Positions 1 to 4,788 of a stretch of 5,383 nucleotides of DNA are shown piece by piece; the first letter of the stretch is position 1; the number at the start of each line of letters is the position of its first letter. Source of the DNA: an uncultured Opitutia bacterium (lineage in GTDB: Bacteria; Verrucomicrobiota; Verrucomicrobiia; Opitutales; UBA953); assembly GCA_903921665.1 (NCBI GenBank), contig CAIXQT010000257.1, forward strand, positions 1 through 5,383, given 5' to 3'. Made by a program: the position numbers and the translations under genes. The notes under the pieces are model-generated. The model made no database searches, was not told where the DNA came from, and was given only the letters and a program-made list of their open reading frames with translations.

Positions 1-330
1 ACCGGCCTCGCCGATTGGACCACCGTCAACGAAGAGCTCTACAACAACGTCCAGGTCCTGACCGCCAAGACCCTCGCCACCGGCAACCAGAAGATCCCGG
101 AGAAGAAGGACAAGAAGGGCAAGGTCACCCCGGCTTCCGAAGCCAACGCGATCGTCGCCTGGACCAATGAGTTCGGCCCGAAGAAGACCCGCATCTTCAG
201 CACCACGATCGGCCATAACAACGCCACCGTCGAAGACGCCCGCTACCTCGATCTCGTCGGACGCGCCGTCCTCTGGTCCGCCGGCAAGCTCGAAGCCGAC
301 GGCAAGCCCTCCGCTGGTTTCGGTAAGTAA
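1..330 (+). CDS. ThuA-like domain protein, C-terminal part (5' end outside window)
   Basis: This is the last 109 residues of a protein of the ThuA-like (trehalose utilisation, PF06283) family, which has a class I glutamine-amidotransferase-like fold. The frame is open from base 1 to TAA at 328-330. Family hallmarks are visible: a D-W-T-T-V-x-E-E-L-Y-N-N segment near the left edge, then WTNEFG (54-59 of the visible part), then T-T-I-G-H-N-N-A-T-V followed by R-Y-L-D-L-V and an LWSAGKL tail close to the C terminus. A lysine-rich stretch (about residues 34-42 of the visible part) looks like a surface loop. Members are common in Verrucomicrobiota and Planctomycetota, often exported and encoded with sugar oxidoreductases and DUF1080 proteins. 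The exact reaction is not settled, and the N terminus and any signal peptide cannot be seen. A strong terminator lies 17 nt past the stop, so it ends its own transcript. Confidence 0.85.
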   Translation, partial: TGLADWTTVNEELYNNVQVLTAKTLATGNQKIPEKKDKKGKVTPASEANAIVAWTNEFGPKKTRIFSTTIGHNNATVEDARYLDLVGRAVLWSAGKLEADGKPSAGFGK

Positions 331-347
331 GCCTCAAGGCACTCGAC

Positions 348-375
348 AAAAGCCCCGGCCCTCCGGGGCTTTTTT
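348..375 (+). terminator. Rho-independent terminator after the ThuA-like gene
   Basis: A perfect 8-bp GC-rich stem, AGCCCCGG (351-358) with CCGGGGCT (363-370), encloses a CCCT loop and is followed by TTTTT (371-375). The A residues at 348-350 can pair with the first T residues and lengthen the stem. It lies just after the ThuA-like stop codon and before the esterase gene, so the esterase probably needs its own promoter. Confidence 0.9.
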
Positions 376-406
376 GTGCCTGCCTGTTCCACGATACGCC
401 GCTAAA

Positions 407-432
407 CCTATCCCTACCCCCACCCTATCCCT
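407..432 (+). repeat. Two direct copies of CCTATCCCT in the esterase leader
   Basis: CCTATCCCT occurs at 407-415 and again at 424-432, 17 bp apart, in the pyrimidine-rich stretch just upstream of the esterase start at 442. A related CTCTATCC string lies upstream of ffh (around 4730-4736). It could be part of a promoter or a protein-binding site, or simply low-complexity C-rich sequence. No convincing -35/-10 pair could be assigned here. Confidence 0.3.
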
Positions 433-441
433 TCAAAACCC

Positions 442-1284
442 ATGCGCCTCCTGTCCATCCTCGCCTTCACCACCACAGCCTTCGCCGCCGAAACCCTGCC
501 GCTCTGGCCAGGCGACGCGCCCGAGGGTAACGGCAAGTTCTCCGATTCCTCCAAAGCTAAGCTCACCGTGCACCTGCCCGAGAAGCCTAACGGCGCCGCG
601 ATCGTGATCTGCCCCGGCGGCGGCTACGGCGGCCTGGTGACCAAAGGCGAAGGCCACGGCATCGCCGCTTGGCTCAACGCCCATGGCATCGCCGGAATCG
701 TACTCGAGTACCGCTTGCCGGCCGGTCGCCCTTACGTGCCGCTCCTCGACGCCCAGCGGGCCATCCGCACGGTCCGGACCAACGCAGCACAGTGGAAGGT
801 CGACCCGAAGAAGGTCGGCATCATCGGTTTCTCCGCCGGCGGCCATCTGGCTTCGACCGCAACCGTGCACTTCGATGCCGGTGAAGGTAAGACCACCGAC
901 GCGATCGCCCGCGAGAGCAGCCGTCCGGATTTCTCGATCCTGATCTATCCGGTCATTAGCATGGAAGAAGGTGTTCACCGCGGCTCGAAGAAGAACCTCA
1001 TGGGTGAGACGCCCGCCGCCGGCCTGCCGGATTACTTCTCGACGCAGCGACATGTGAAGACCGGAACGCCGCCCGCCTTCCTGGCGCATGCGGTCGACGA
1101 CAAGGTCGTGCCCATCGAAAACAGCCGGATGTTCTACGAGGCCCAGAAGAAGGCCGGCCTGCCGGCCCGCCTCGTCGAGCTACCTAACGGCGGCCACGGC
1201 CTAAACAGCTACAAGGGCGCCTCTTGGGATGCCTGGCAGAAACTGTCGCTCGAATGGCTCCAGGAGCTAAAAATCATCCCCTGA
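442..1284 (+). CDS. Secreted alpha/beta-hydrolase esterase (BD-FAE / acetylxylan-esterase type)
   Basis: The gene encodes 280 residues. An N-terminal signal peptide (basic R2, hydrophobic stretch to A15 or A16, likely cleavage before AETL) sends it out of the cytoplasm. The mature part is an alpha/beta-hydrolase: an oxyanion-hole loop PGGGYGGL (58-65), the nucleophile elbow GFSAGG with Ser131 (129-134), the acid in DDKVVP (probably Asp220) and the base in GGHG (His252). The triad order and the short single-domain length match the BD-FAE/Abhydrolase_3 group of carbohydrate acetyl and feruloyl esterases. These typically remove ester groups from hemicellulose; the substrate here is not determined. 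ATG 442 is supported by the signal peptide directly after it; no Shine-Dalgarno is visible upstream (CCCTTCAAAACCC). It is isolated from the ThuA-like gene by a terminator. A peptidase or lipase role is possible but less likely. Confidence 0.88.
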   Translation: MRLLSILAFTTTAFAAETLPLWPGDAPEGNGKFSDSSKAKLTVHLPEKPNGAAIVICPGGGYGGLVTKGEGHGIAAWLNAHGIAGIVLEYRLPAGRPYVPLLDAQRAIRTVRTNAAQWKVDPKKVGIIGFSAGGHLASTATVHFDAGEGKTTDAIARESSRPDFSILIYPVISMEEGVHRGSKKNLMGETPAAGLPDYFSTQRHVKTGTPPAFLAHAVDDKVVPIENSRMFYEAQKKAGLPARLVELPNGGHGLNSYKGASWDAWQKLSLEWLQELKIIP

Positions 1285-1291
1285 CCCGCCA

Positions 1292-1316
1292 GACCTAGGC
1301 TAAACTGCCTAAGGTC
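1292..1316 (+). other. Hairpin between the esterase and lipoprotein genes
   Basis: GACCTAGGC (1292-1300) pairs with GCCTAAGGTC (1307-1316 region) around a short TAAACT-type loop, with one bulged A. It lies just after the esterase stop at 1284. There is no following T-run, so it is not a canonical intrinsic terminator. It could be a weak terminator, a 3'-end stabiliser or a processing site. Confidence 0.4.
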
Positions 1317-1347
1317 GAGAAGTTGCCGACACCCGTTATTCGGTTGT

Positions 1348-1367
1348 GCTGAAGCGATGTGCTCAGC
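1348..1367 (+). other. Hairpin presenting the lipoprotein start codon in its loop
   Basis: GCTGA[A]GC (1348-1355, one bulged A) can pair with GCTCAGC (1361-1367), leaving the loop GATGT (1356-1360), which holds the ATG at 1357. The stem is seven pairs long. No Shine-Dalgarno sequence precedes this gene. A structure like this could affect initiation, but a short imperfect stem can also arise by chance. Confidence 0.3.
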
Positions 1368-1923
1368 CCATCGTACCCTCGTCCTAGCCTTGATCCTTGC
1401 GATTAGCTTCAACCTAGCCGGTTGCGTCGCTTCGGACAGCACCACAGGGGCATTCACCTCGGCACCCGCCTTATCGTCGTTTGACGGCACCTATCGGAAC
1501 ATTGGAGAAGCGTCTAATGGTAAGACCAGGCAGCCTCAGCTCAGTCAGCTCATCTGGCCGGAGGACGCTAATCTGCAGCATGGCGAGGTTTCGTCAGTGG
1601 AGGTAAAGGCGCTGTCCACGCAACGACTTAAGGTATCGGCGTTCGGTAAGAATGGCGACACGATGAAAGCCGGAGAATACGAACGGGGTAAGGATTTCTT
1701 CCTCGTTGGCGATCGCCTGCGCATCGCCTACCGTATCGGTAGCGCTGGCTTCAAGAGCGGCGAGCCGATCATCGGCACGACCTCGAATCTCGTCGAATTC
1801 GGCCTAGACACGGCAGGTCAAGGCAAGGCGCGGCAGACATCCTCCGCGACGGGCCTGGCATTCGGCCTGATCCCGATGCACGTGGAAGCCGCCAGCGATA
1901 TCCGGTACGTCAAGCTAAGGTGA
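1357..1923 (+). CDS. Small outer-surface lipoprotein of unknown function
   Basis: The product has 188 residues and I do not recognise its family. The N terminus is a lipoprotein signal: basic H5-R6, a hydrophobic core at about 8-20 and the lipobox LAGC with the lipidated Cys at position 23. The mature part starts with a Ser/Thr-rich linker, then S-F-D-G-T-Y-R-N (around 41-48). Alternating hydrophobic strands follow, with VEVKAL, RLKVSAF, DFFLVGDRLRIAYRI and NLVEFGLD segments and a final DIRYVKL strand. This pattern suggests a small all-beta or barrel-like fold. Cys2 is the only other cysteine and lies in the signal. Codon choice differs from its neighbours, with more TTA, CTA and T- or A-ending codons, hinting at relaxed selection or acquisition. 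It sits 72 nt after the esterase, with a hairpin between them, so co-transcription is uncertain. The ATG start fits the signal peptide; no in-frame alternative lies close upstream. Confidence 0.75.
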   Translation: MCSAHRTLVLALILAISFNLAGCVASDSTTGAFTSAPALSSFDGTYRNIGEASNGKTRQPQLSQLIWPEDANLQHGEVSSVEVKALSTQRLKVSAFGKNGDTMKAGEYERGKDFFLVGDRLRIAYRIGSAGFKSGEPIIGTTSNLVEFGLDTAGQGKARQTSSATGLAFGLIPMHVEAASDIRYVKLR

Positions 1924-1948
1924 GATGACGCCTCCTCGAGGACGACGG

Positions 1949-1975
1949 CCGCCGCCCAGGCGCTGGAGGCGGCGG
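1949..1975 (+). other. GC-rich hairpin after the lipoprotein gene
   Basis: CCGCCGCC (1949-1956) pairs perfectly with GGCGGCGG (1968-1975) across an 11-nt loop. Outer CCTCC (1931-1935) and GGAGG (1975-1979) could extend it loosely. It starts 26 nt after the lipoprotein stop. No T-run follows, so it may pause or protect a 3' end rather than terminate by itself. Confidence 0.45.
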
Positions 1976-1977
1976 GA

Positions 1978-2016
1978 GGAATCCGTAAAATCAGTCTTTC
2001 ACGCCCCGTGGATTCC
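1978..2016 (+). promoter_or_regulatory. Inverted repeat and possible -10 box upstream of the DUF1080 gene
   Basis: GGAATCC (1978-1984) and GGATTCC (2010-2016) form a perfect 7-bp inverted repeat separated by 25 nt. The space between holds TAAAAT (1986-1991), a 5/6 match to the bacterial -10 hexamer and the only AT-rich spot in this gap. It would give a leader of roughly 40 nt before the start at 2038. No good -35 hexamer is seen at the expected distance, so this is tentative. The repeat could be an operator or a leader hairpin. Confidence 0.3.
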
Positions 2017-2037
2017 ATCTAGGTAGGTGCCATCCCC

Positions 2038-2688
2038 ATGAAATCCCTCCTCCTCGCCCTGCTCGCGACCGGCACCCTCTTCGCCGGCGAAAAGGCCACC
2101 CTCACGCTGGCCGATTTCACCGACCTCAAAGGCGGCGTCCCCGCCGGCGGATGGCAGACCCAAGACGGTGGCGTCATCCACCTCGCCGCCCAGAAGGGCA
2201 CCGGCGCGCTGATTTCGAAGAAGGAGTACACGAACTTCGAACTGACCTGGGAATGGCGCCTCGAAGCCGCCGGCAACAACGGCATCAAGTACTGGGTCAC
2301 GAACATCAAGGACGCCAAGGGCAAGGGCGAATGGCTCGGCATCGAGTACCAGATGATCGACGACGACAAGCACCCCGACGGCCTCAAGGGCGGCAGCCAC
2401 AACACGGGCTCGATCTACGACATCTTCGACTCCGCCAAGGACAAGGCCAAGAAGCCGATCGGCGAATGGAACCAGAGCCGCATCGTGGTCAAGGACGGCA
2501 AGATCGAACACTTCCTCAACGGTAAGCCCTGCGCCTCGGCCGACACGAAGTCCGACGAATGGAAGGCCGCCATCGCTAAGAGCAAATTCAAGAACAAGAA
2601 GGGCTTCGGCCCCGGCCAAGGCAAGCTGATGCTCACCGAGCACGGCGACCCCTGCTGGTTCCGTAATATCGTCATCACCGAACTCTGA
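2038..2688 (+). CDS. Exported DUF1080 protein (3-keto-disaccharide hydrolase family)
   Basis: This 216-residue protein begins with a clear signal peptide (K2, Leu/Ala-rich core, likely cleavage after LFA at 16). The rest is one DUF1080 domain (PF06439), a concanavalin-like beta-sandwich. Seen in order are YTNFELTWEWR (64-74), GNNGIKYWV (79-87), GIEYQMIDDD (101-110), TGSIYDIF (123-130), the GEWNQSRIVVKDGKIEHFLNG block (142-162) and the closing signature EHGDPCWFRNIVI (201-213). The length is typical for a single-domain member. Pfam describes the family as 3-keto-disaccharide hydrolases, acting on sugars first oxidised at C3. Members are abundant in Verrucomicrobiota and Planctomycetota, often beside ThuA-like proteins, one of which lies upstream here. 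The ATG is supported by the signal peptide; AGGTAGG at 2021-2027 is a weak ribosome-binding candidate. A purely sugar-binding role cannot be excluded. The gene ends in a strong terminator. Confidence 0.9.
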   Translation: MKSLLLALLATGTLFAGEKATLTLADFTDLKGGVPAGGWQTQDGGVIHLAAQKGTGALISKKEYTNFELTWEWRLEAAGNNGIKYWVTNIKDAKGKGEWLGIEYQMIDDDKHPDGLKGGSHNTGSIYDIFDSAKDKAKKPIGEWNQSRIVVKDGKIEHFLNGKPCASADTKSDEWKAAIAKSKFKNKKGFGPGQGKLMLTEHGDPCWFRNIVITEL

Positions 2689-2712
2689 GTCGGCCCAGAG
2701 GCTGAAAACAAT

Positions 2713-2736
2713 GGGCGCCCATGGGGCGCCCTTTTT
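2713..2736 (+). terminator. Terminator between convergent DUF1080 and metallohydrolase genes
   Basis: GGGCGCC (2713-2719) and GGCGCCC (2725-2731) form a 7-bp stem with a 5-nt loop, followed by TTTTT (2732-2736). It sits in the 57-nt gap between two convergent stop codons. Reading the other strand, the stem is followed by ATTGTTTT (from AAAACAAT at 2705-2712), so it may also stop transcripts coming from the minus-strand operon. Confidence 0.88.
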
Positions 2737-2745
2737 CGTGCCGGC

Positions 2746-3540
2746 TTAGGTGCCGAGCTTGATCCGCAGACCGTCGTAGCAGAGCCCGACCTTAGGGTGG
2801 GTCTTGTGCAACTGCGCCGTAGTGGTCTCGTAGTTGATCTGATACGTCATGTGCGTGATCAACGCCCGCTTGGCGCGAAGGTCGTGCGCCGCCTGGCAGG
2901 CCTGATCGACGGTCATGTGCGTCGGATGCGGGTTCGGACGCAGTCCGTCGAGGATGGCGAGGTCGGCATGCTCGCCGAGCTCGAGGGATTTCTCGGTCAT
3001 CGAGCGACAGTCGGTATAATAGGCGAACTTCATACCCGTCGAAGGCTCTTCGAAGATGAGGCCGAGGGTGGACTCGTTGCCGTGCGGCAGGAGCGTCGAA
3101 CGGATGATGCCGCCGCTAGGCAGCACCAGCTTCGTGGGCATGAGGTTCAGTCCCAGCGAGACGTAACCCGAGGCCGCCGGCTTACCAACTGCGTAAGGGA
3201 AGATGGCCTTGATACGCTCGAGGCCGACCTCGGTCGAATACACCGGAATAGCCGCCCCACCCTTGTTCGTGCAGAACTGGCGGAGGTCGTCCATGCCGAG
3301 TACGTGGTCGGCGTGGCCGTGGGTCAGGATAAACGTGTCGACCTCGCGGACATCGTATTTCAGGCACTGCGTCCGGAACTCCGGCGAGGCGTCGACCTGG
3401 ACATGATGGCCCTCGATGACGACGTGTACGCTCGTCCGGGCGCGCCAGTTGCGCGGGTCCTTCAGGTCCAGACCTGGGTTGTCATGGGCGGGCAACGGAC
3501 AGCCCTGCGACGTGCCGCAGCCCATGATGAGGATTTCCAT
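2746..3540 (-). CDS. PhnP-like MBL-fold metallohydrolase (cyclic phosphodiesterase family)
   Basis: The gene encodes 264 residues, starting with MEILIMGCGTSQG. It has the metallo-beta-lactamase fold of the PhnP group (COG1235). Likely dinuclear metal ligands are His74, His76, Asp78 and His79 in HGHADH, His153 (LPHGN), Asp177 (YYTD) and His230 (THM). The PHPTHMTVDQA block (205-215) and YDGLRI (255-260) near the C terminus are typical of the group. E. coli PhnP hydrolyses phosphoribosyl 1,2-cyclic phosphate in phosphonate use, but no phn gene is in view. The Cys-rich extra zinc site that PhnP carries near its N terminus is missing; only C8 and C14 are there. The substrate is therefore open. The reading frame stays open 73 codons further upstream, inside the regulator gene. 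ATG 3540 was chosen because homology begins there; no Shine-Dalgarno precedes it. It lies 50 nt after the Rrf2 gene, probably in the same operon. Confidence 0.87.
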   Translation of the reverse strand: MEILIMGCGTSQGCPLPAHDNPGLDLKDPRNWRARTSVHVVIEGHHVQVDASPEFRTQCLKYDVREVDTFILTHGHADHVLGMDDLRQFCTNKGGAAIPVYSTEVGLERIKAIFPYAVGKPAASGYVSLGLNLMPTKLVLPSGGIIRSTLLPHGNESTLGLIFEEPSTGMKFAYYTDCRSMTEKSLELGEHADLAILDGLRPNPHPTHMTVDQACQAAHDLRAKRALITHMTYQINYETTTAQLHKTHPKVGLCYDGLRIKLGT

Positions 3541-3565
3541 GAGGCGAAGAAGAGGCGAAATCGCC
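3541..3565 (-). repeat. Short repeats in the leader of the metallohydrolase gene
   Basis: On the plus strand, GAGGCGAA occurs at 3541-3548 and 3552-3559 (11 bp apart), directly before the minus-strand ATG at 3540. The second copy overlaps the small palindrome GGCGAAATCGCC (3554-3565). In the mRNA this reads as repeated UUCGCCUC, a pyrimidine-rich leader with no Shine-Dalgarno motif. Function is unknown. Confidence 0.3.
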
Positions 3566-3590
3566 CGGAAGGCAAGAGACGGCCCGCGAC

Positions 3591-4025
3591 TCAACCAAGG
3601 AGCACCTTGGTCATCCGCGCCCGATGGGGTCCGTGGACGGTGTCCTTGAGCGTATGCCGGTCGAGGACGGCGTAGAAATCCCGCAACGCCTGCCCGAGGA
3701 TGCCCTTCAACTGGCAGCTGCCGTTGATCGGGCAGGTATTGGTCGCCGGATCGAAGCATTCCACGATGGCCGGCTGGCCTTCGGTGTCGCGGACCAACCG
3801 ACCCAGCCGGATCTCTTCCGGCGGCTTGGCCAAGGTGATGCCGCCCTGCCGGCCCCGACGGGTCTCCAGATAACCCAGCTGCGCCAGGCGCTGGACGACC
3901 TTGGCGAGATGGTGCCGGGAGATCCCGTAGGCCTTGGTAACCTCGTCCATCTGGAAGGACTCACCCTTCAGCGCCGCATACATCAGCACTCGCAGGGAAT
4001 AATCGCTGAAAAGGCTGAGTCTCAT
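3591..4025 (-). CDS. NsrR-like Rrf2-family regulator, predicted Fe-S nitric-oxide sensor
   Basis: This 144-residue protein starts with MRLSLFSDYSLRVLMY, the typical opening of NsrR. A winged helix-turn-helix follows (MDEVTKAYGISRHHLAKVVQ, about 26-45, with a wing at about 52-66, RRGRQGGITLA region). Next come the dimer helix and a C-terminal cluster of three cysteines: Cys90, Cys98 and Cys104. Asp8 is present; in Streptomyces NsrR the equivalent Asp is the fourth cluster ligand. NsrR proteins repress NO-detoxification genes until NO destroys their Fe-S cluster. The truncated haemoglobin gene diverges from this one across 101 nt that hold a palindrome, as expected for such a regulator. The first Cys spacing (seven residues between Cys90 and Cys98) is longer than in the NsrR and IscR proteins I recall. 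RirA- or IscR-like iron or sulfur sensing remains an alternative. ATG 4025 is fixed by family homology. The metallohydrolase gene follows downstream. Confidence 0.85.
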   Translation of the reverse strand: MRLSLFSDYSLRVLMYAALKGESFQMDEVTKAYGISRHHLAKVVQRLAQLGYLETRRGRQGGITLAKPPEEIRLGRLVRDTEGQPAIVECFDPATNTCPINGSCQLKGILGQALRDFYAVLDRHTLKDTVHGPHRARMTKVLLG

Positions 4026-4093
4026 CGGACGAGCCCCAGCCTGCGCCGTCGGACCGGGGAGTCAAGGGCGCCGGAAATCACCGCTTGCATAAA

Positions 4094-4111
4094 AAGGTAT
4101 TTCATATACTT
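4094..4111. promoter_or_regulatory. Candidate NsrR-type operator (imperfect palindrome)
   Basis: AAGGTATTTCATATACTT is an imperfect inverted repeat: GTAT (4097-4100) mirrors ATAC (4106-4109) about C4103, and the outer AAG/CTT ends also match if one base is bulged. It lies in an AT-rich island (about 4085-4118) between the divergent regulator and haemoglobin genes. Known NsrR sites in other bacteria are AT-rich inverted repeats with AAG...CTT ends and ATAC/GTAT-like cores, which this resembles. Assignment to this regulator is inference from position and shape. Confidence 0.5.
4105..4110 (+). promoter_or_regulatory. Candidate -10 hexamer of the haemoglobin gene
   Basis: TATACT is a 5/6 match to TATAAT and overlaps the right arm of the palindrome, so a bound repressor would cover it. 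TTGCAT at 4085-4090 could serve as -35, but the 14-nt spacing is short. Transcription would start only about 10 nt before the ATG at 4127, giving a very short leader, consistent with the missing Shine-Dalgarno. Confidence 0.4.
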
Positions 4112-4126
4112 GTTTAAGCCCACCCG

Positions 4127-4651
4127 ATGACCATGCGCCCCCTCCCCCTCCTCCTCGCCGTCCTCGCGGCCGTCCTTTCGGTCGGCTGCGCCCAGCAGCC
4201 GCCCGTCACCTACGTCTACGAAGGCGTCACCTACGTCTTCGCGGACGAAGCGGCCCGCGCCAAGTTCCAGTCCGACCGAGAGAAGAGCCTCTACCATCGC
4301 CTGGGCGGCAAGGCCGCGATCGACGCCGCGGTCGACAAGTTCTACGTCAAGGTCCTCGCCGACAAGCGCATCAACGGCTTCTTCGAGGAAGTAAACATGA
4401 AATCCCAGCACCGGAAGCAGAAGGAATTCCTTGCGGCGGCCTTCGGCGGTCCGATCCCCTGGAAGGGCAAGGACATGCGCTCCGCCCATGAGAGCCTGGA
4501 CCTGAAGGAAGAGCACTTCAACGCCGTCGCCGAGAACCTCCAGCAGACCCTCGAGGAGATGAAAGTCCCCAAGGAACTGATCGCCGAAGTGATGACGATC
4601 GCCGCGAGCACCAAGGACGCCGTCCTGAACCGCCAGCCCGCCAAAAAGTAA
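4127..4651 (+). CDS. Lipid-anchored group I truncated haemoglobin with a YHS-like N-terminal segment
   Basis: The product has 174 residues. A lipoprotein signal ends in LSVGC with Cys21 as the probable lipidation site, so the globin should face the periplasm. Residues 27-55 (V-T-Y-V-Y-E-G-V-T-Y-V-F-A-D-E-A-A-R-A-K-F pattern) resemble a YHS/TRASH segment lacking its cysteines. From about 55 on it is a group I (TrHbN) 2/2 globin: YHRLGG (56-61), FYVKVLAD (72-79) with the B10 Tyr73, the E helix QHRKQKEFLAAAFGGP (94-109) with Gln94 and Gln98 at the likely E7 and E11 positions, and the proximal haem ligand His121 in KDMRSAHESL. Tyr/Gln distal pockets bind O2 tightly, and TrHbN of Mycobacterium converts NO to nitrate. 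The NsrR-like regulator diverging from it supports NO defence. O2 sensing or haem trafficking is also possible. ATG 4133 is an alternative start two codons downstream. No Shine-Dalgarno is visible. Confidence 0.88.
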   Translation: MTMRPLPLLLAVLAAVLSVGCAQQPPVTYVYEGVTYVFADEAARAKFQSDREKSLYHRLGGKAAIDAAVDKFYVKVLADKRINGFFEEVNMKSQHRKQKEFLAAAFGGPIPWKGKDMRSAHESLDLKEEHFNAVAENLQQTLEEMKVPKELIAEVMTIAASTKDAVLNRQPAKK

Positions 4652-4667
4652 GCCTTGCTCGCCTTTC

Positions 4668-4700
4668 GGCCGCGTCGCCCCCGGGTGACGCGGCCTTTTT
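4668..4700 (+). terminator. Rho-independent terminator after the haemoglobin gene
   Basis: A perfect 9-bp stem, GGCCGCGTC (4668-4676) with GACGCGGCC (4687-4695), encloses a 10-nt C/G-rich loop and is followed by TTTTT (4696-4700). It makes the haemoglobin gene a single-gene transcript and separates it from ffh. Confidence 0.92.
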
Positions 4701-4788
4701 GCGCCCGGAATCGGGCCCGCCGCCCCCTACTCTATCCTCGATACGACTGGTCCGAACGCCTTTACTGCCTCCCCTAGTCCTCCTTCCC

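Larger units (their letters stand above)
4089..4117 (-). promoter_or_regulatory. Candidate promoter for the regulator-metallohydrolase operon
   Basis: Read on the minus strand, TTAAAC (4117-4112) and TTTTAT (4094-4089) are spaced 17 nt apart and resemble weak -35 and -10 hexamers. The palindrome at 4094-4111 would fall in the spacer, so repressor binding would also give autoregulation. A TTGACT string at 4065-4060 resembles a -35 box, but no -10 hexamer follows at the right distance. Confidence 0.3.

Noticed and set aside
167..607. Plus-strand frame spanning the ThuA terminator and esterase start
   Set aside because: It is Pro/Ser-rich, runs across an intrinsic terminator and is out of frame with both real genes.
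433..1089. Long minus-strand open frame (218 codons) opposite the esterase gene
   Set aside because: It mirrors a GC-rich gene with a complete catalytic triad and signal peptide on the other strand, and its own translation shows no recognisable domain.
1999..2643. Long minus-strand open frame (214 codons) opposite the DUF1080 gene
   Set aside because: The plus strand carries clear DUF1080 motifs; the antisense product is Val/Leu/Gly-rich shadow sequence typical of GC-rich DNA.
2797..3675. Long plus-strand open frame (292 codons) opposite the metallohydrolase gene
   Set aside because: It covers the HGHADH metallohydrolase and the end of the Rrf2 gene in antisense; its product is Arg-rich with no domain.
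3541..3759. 73-codon N-terminal extension of the metallohydrolase frame
   Set aside because: Family similarity begins at MEILIMGCG (ATG 3540), and the extension lies mostly inside the Rrf2 gene in another frame with no domain features.
4060..4065. TTGACT on the minus strand as a -35 box for the Rrf2 gene
   Set aside because: The hexamer is near consensus, but at 17 nt spacing the sequence is AGGCTG, unlike a -10 box.
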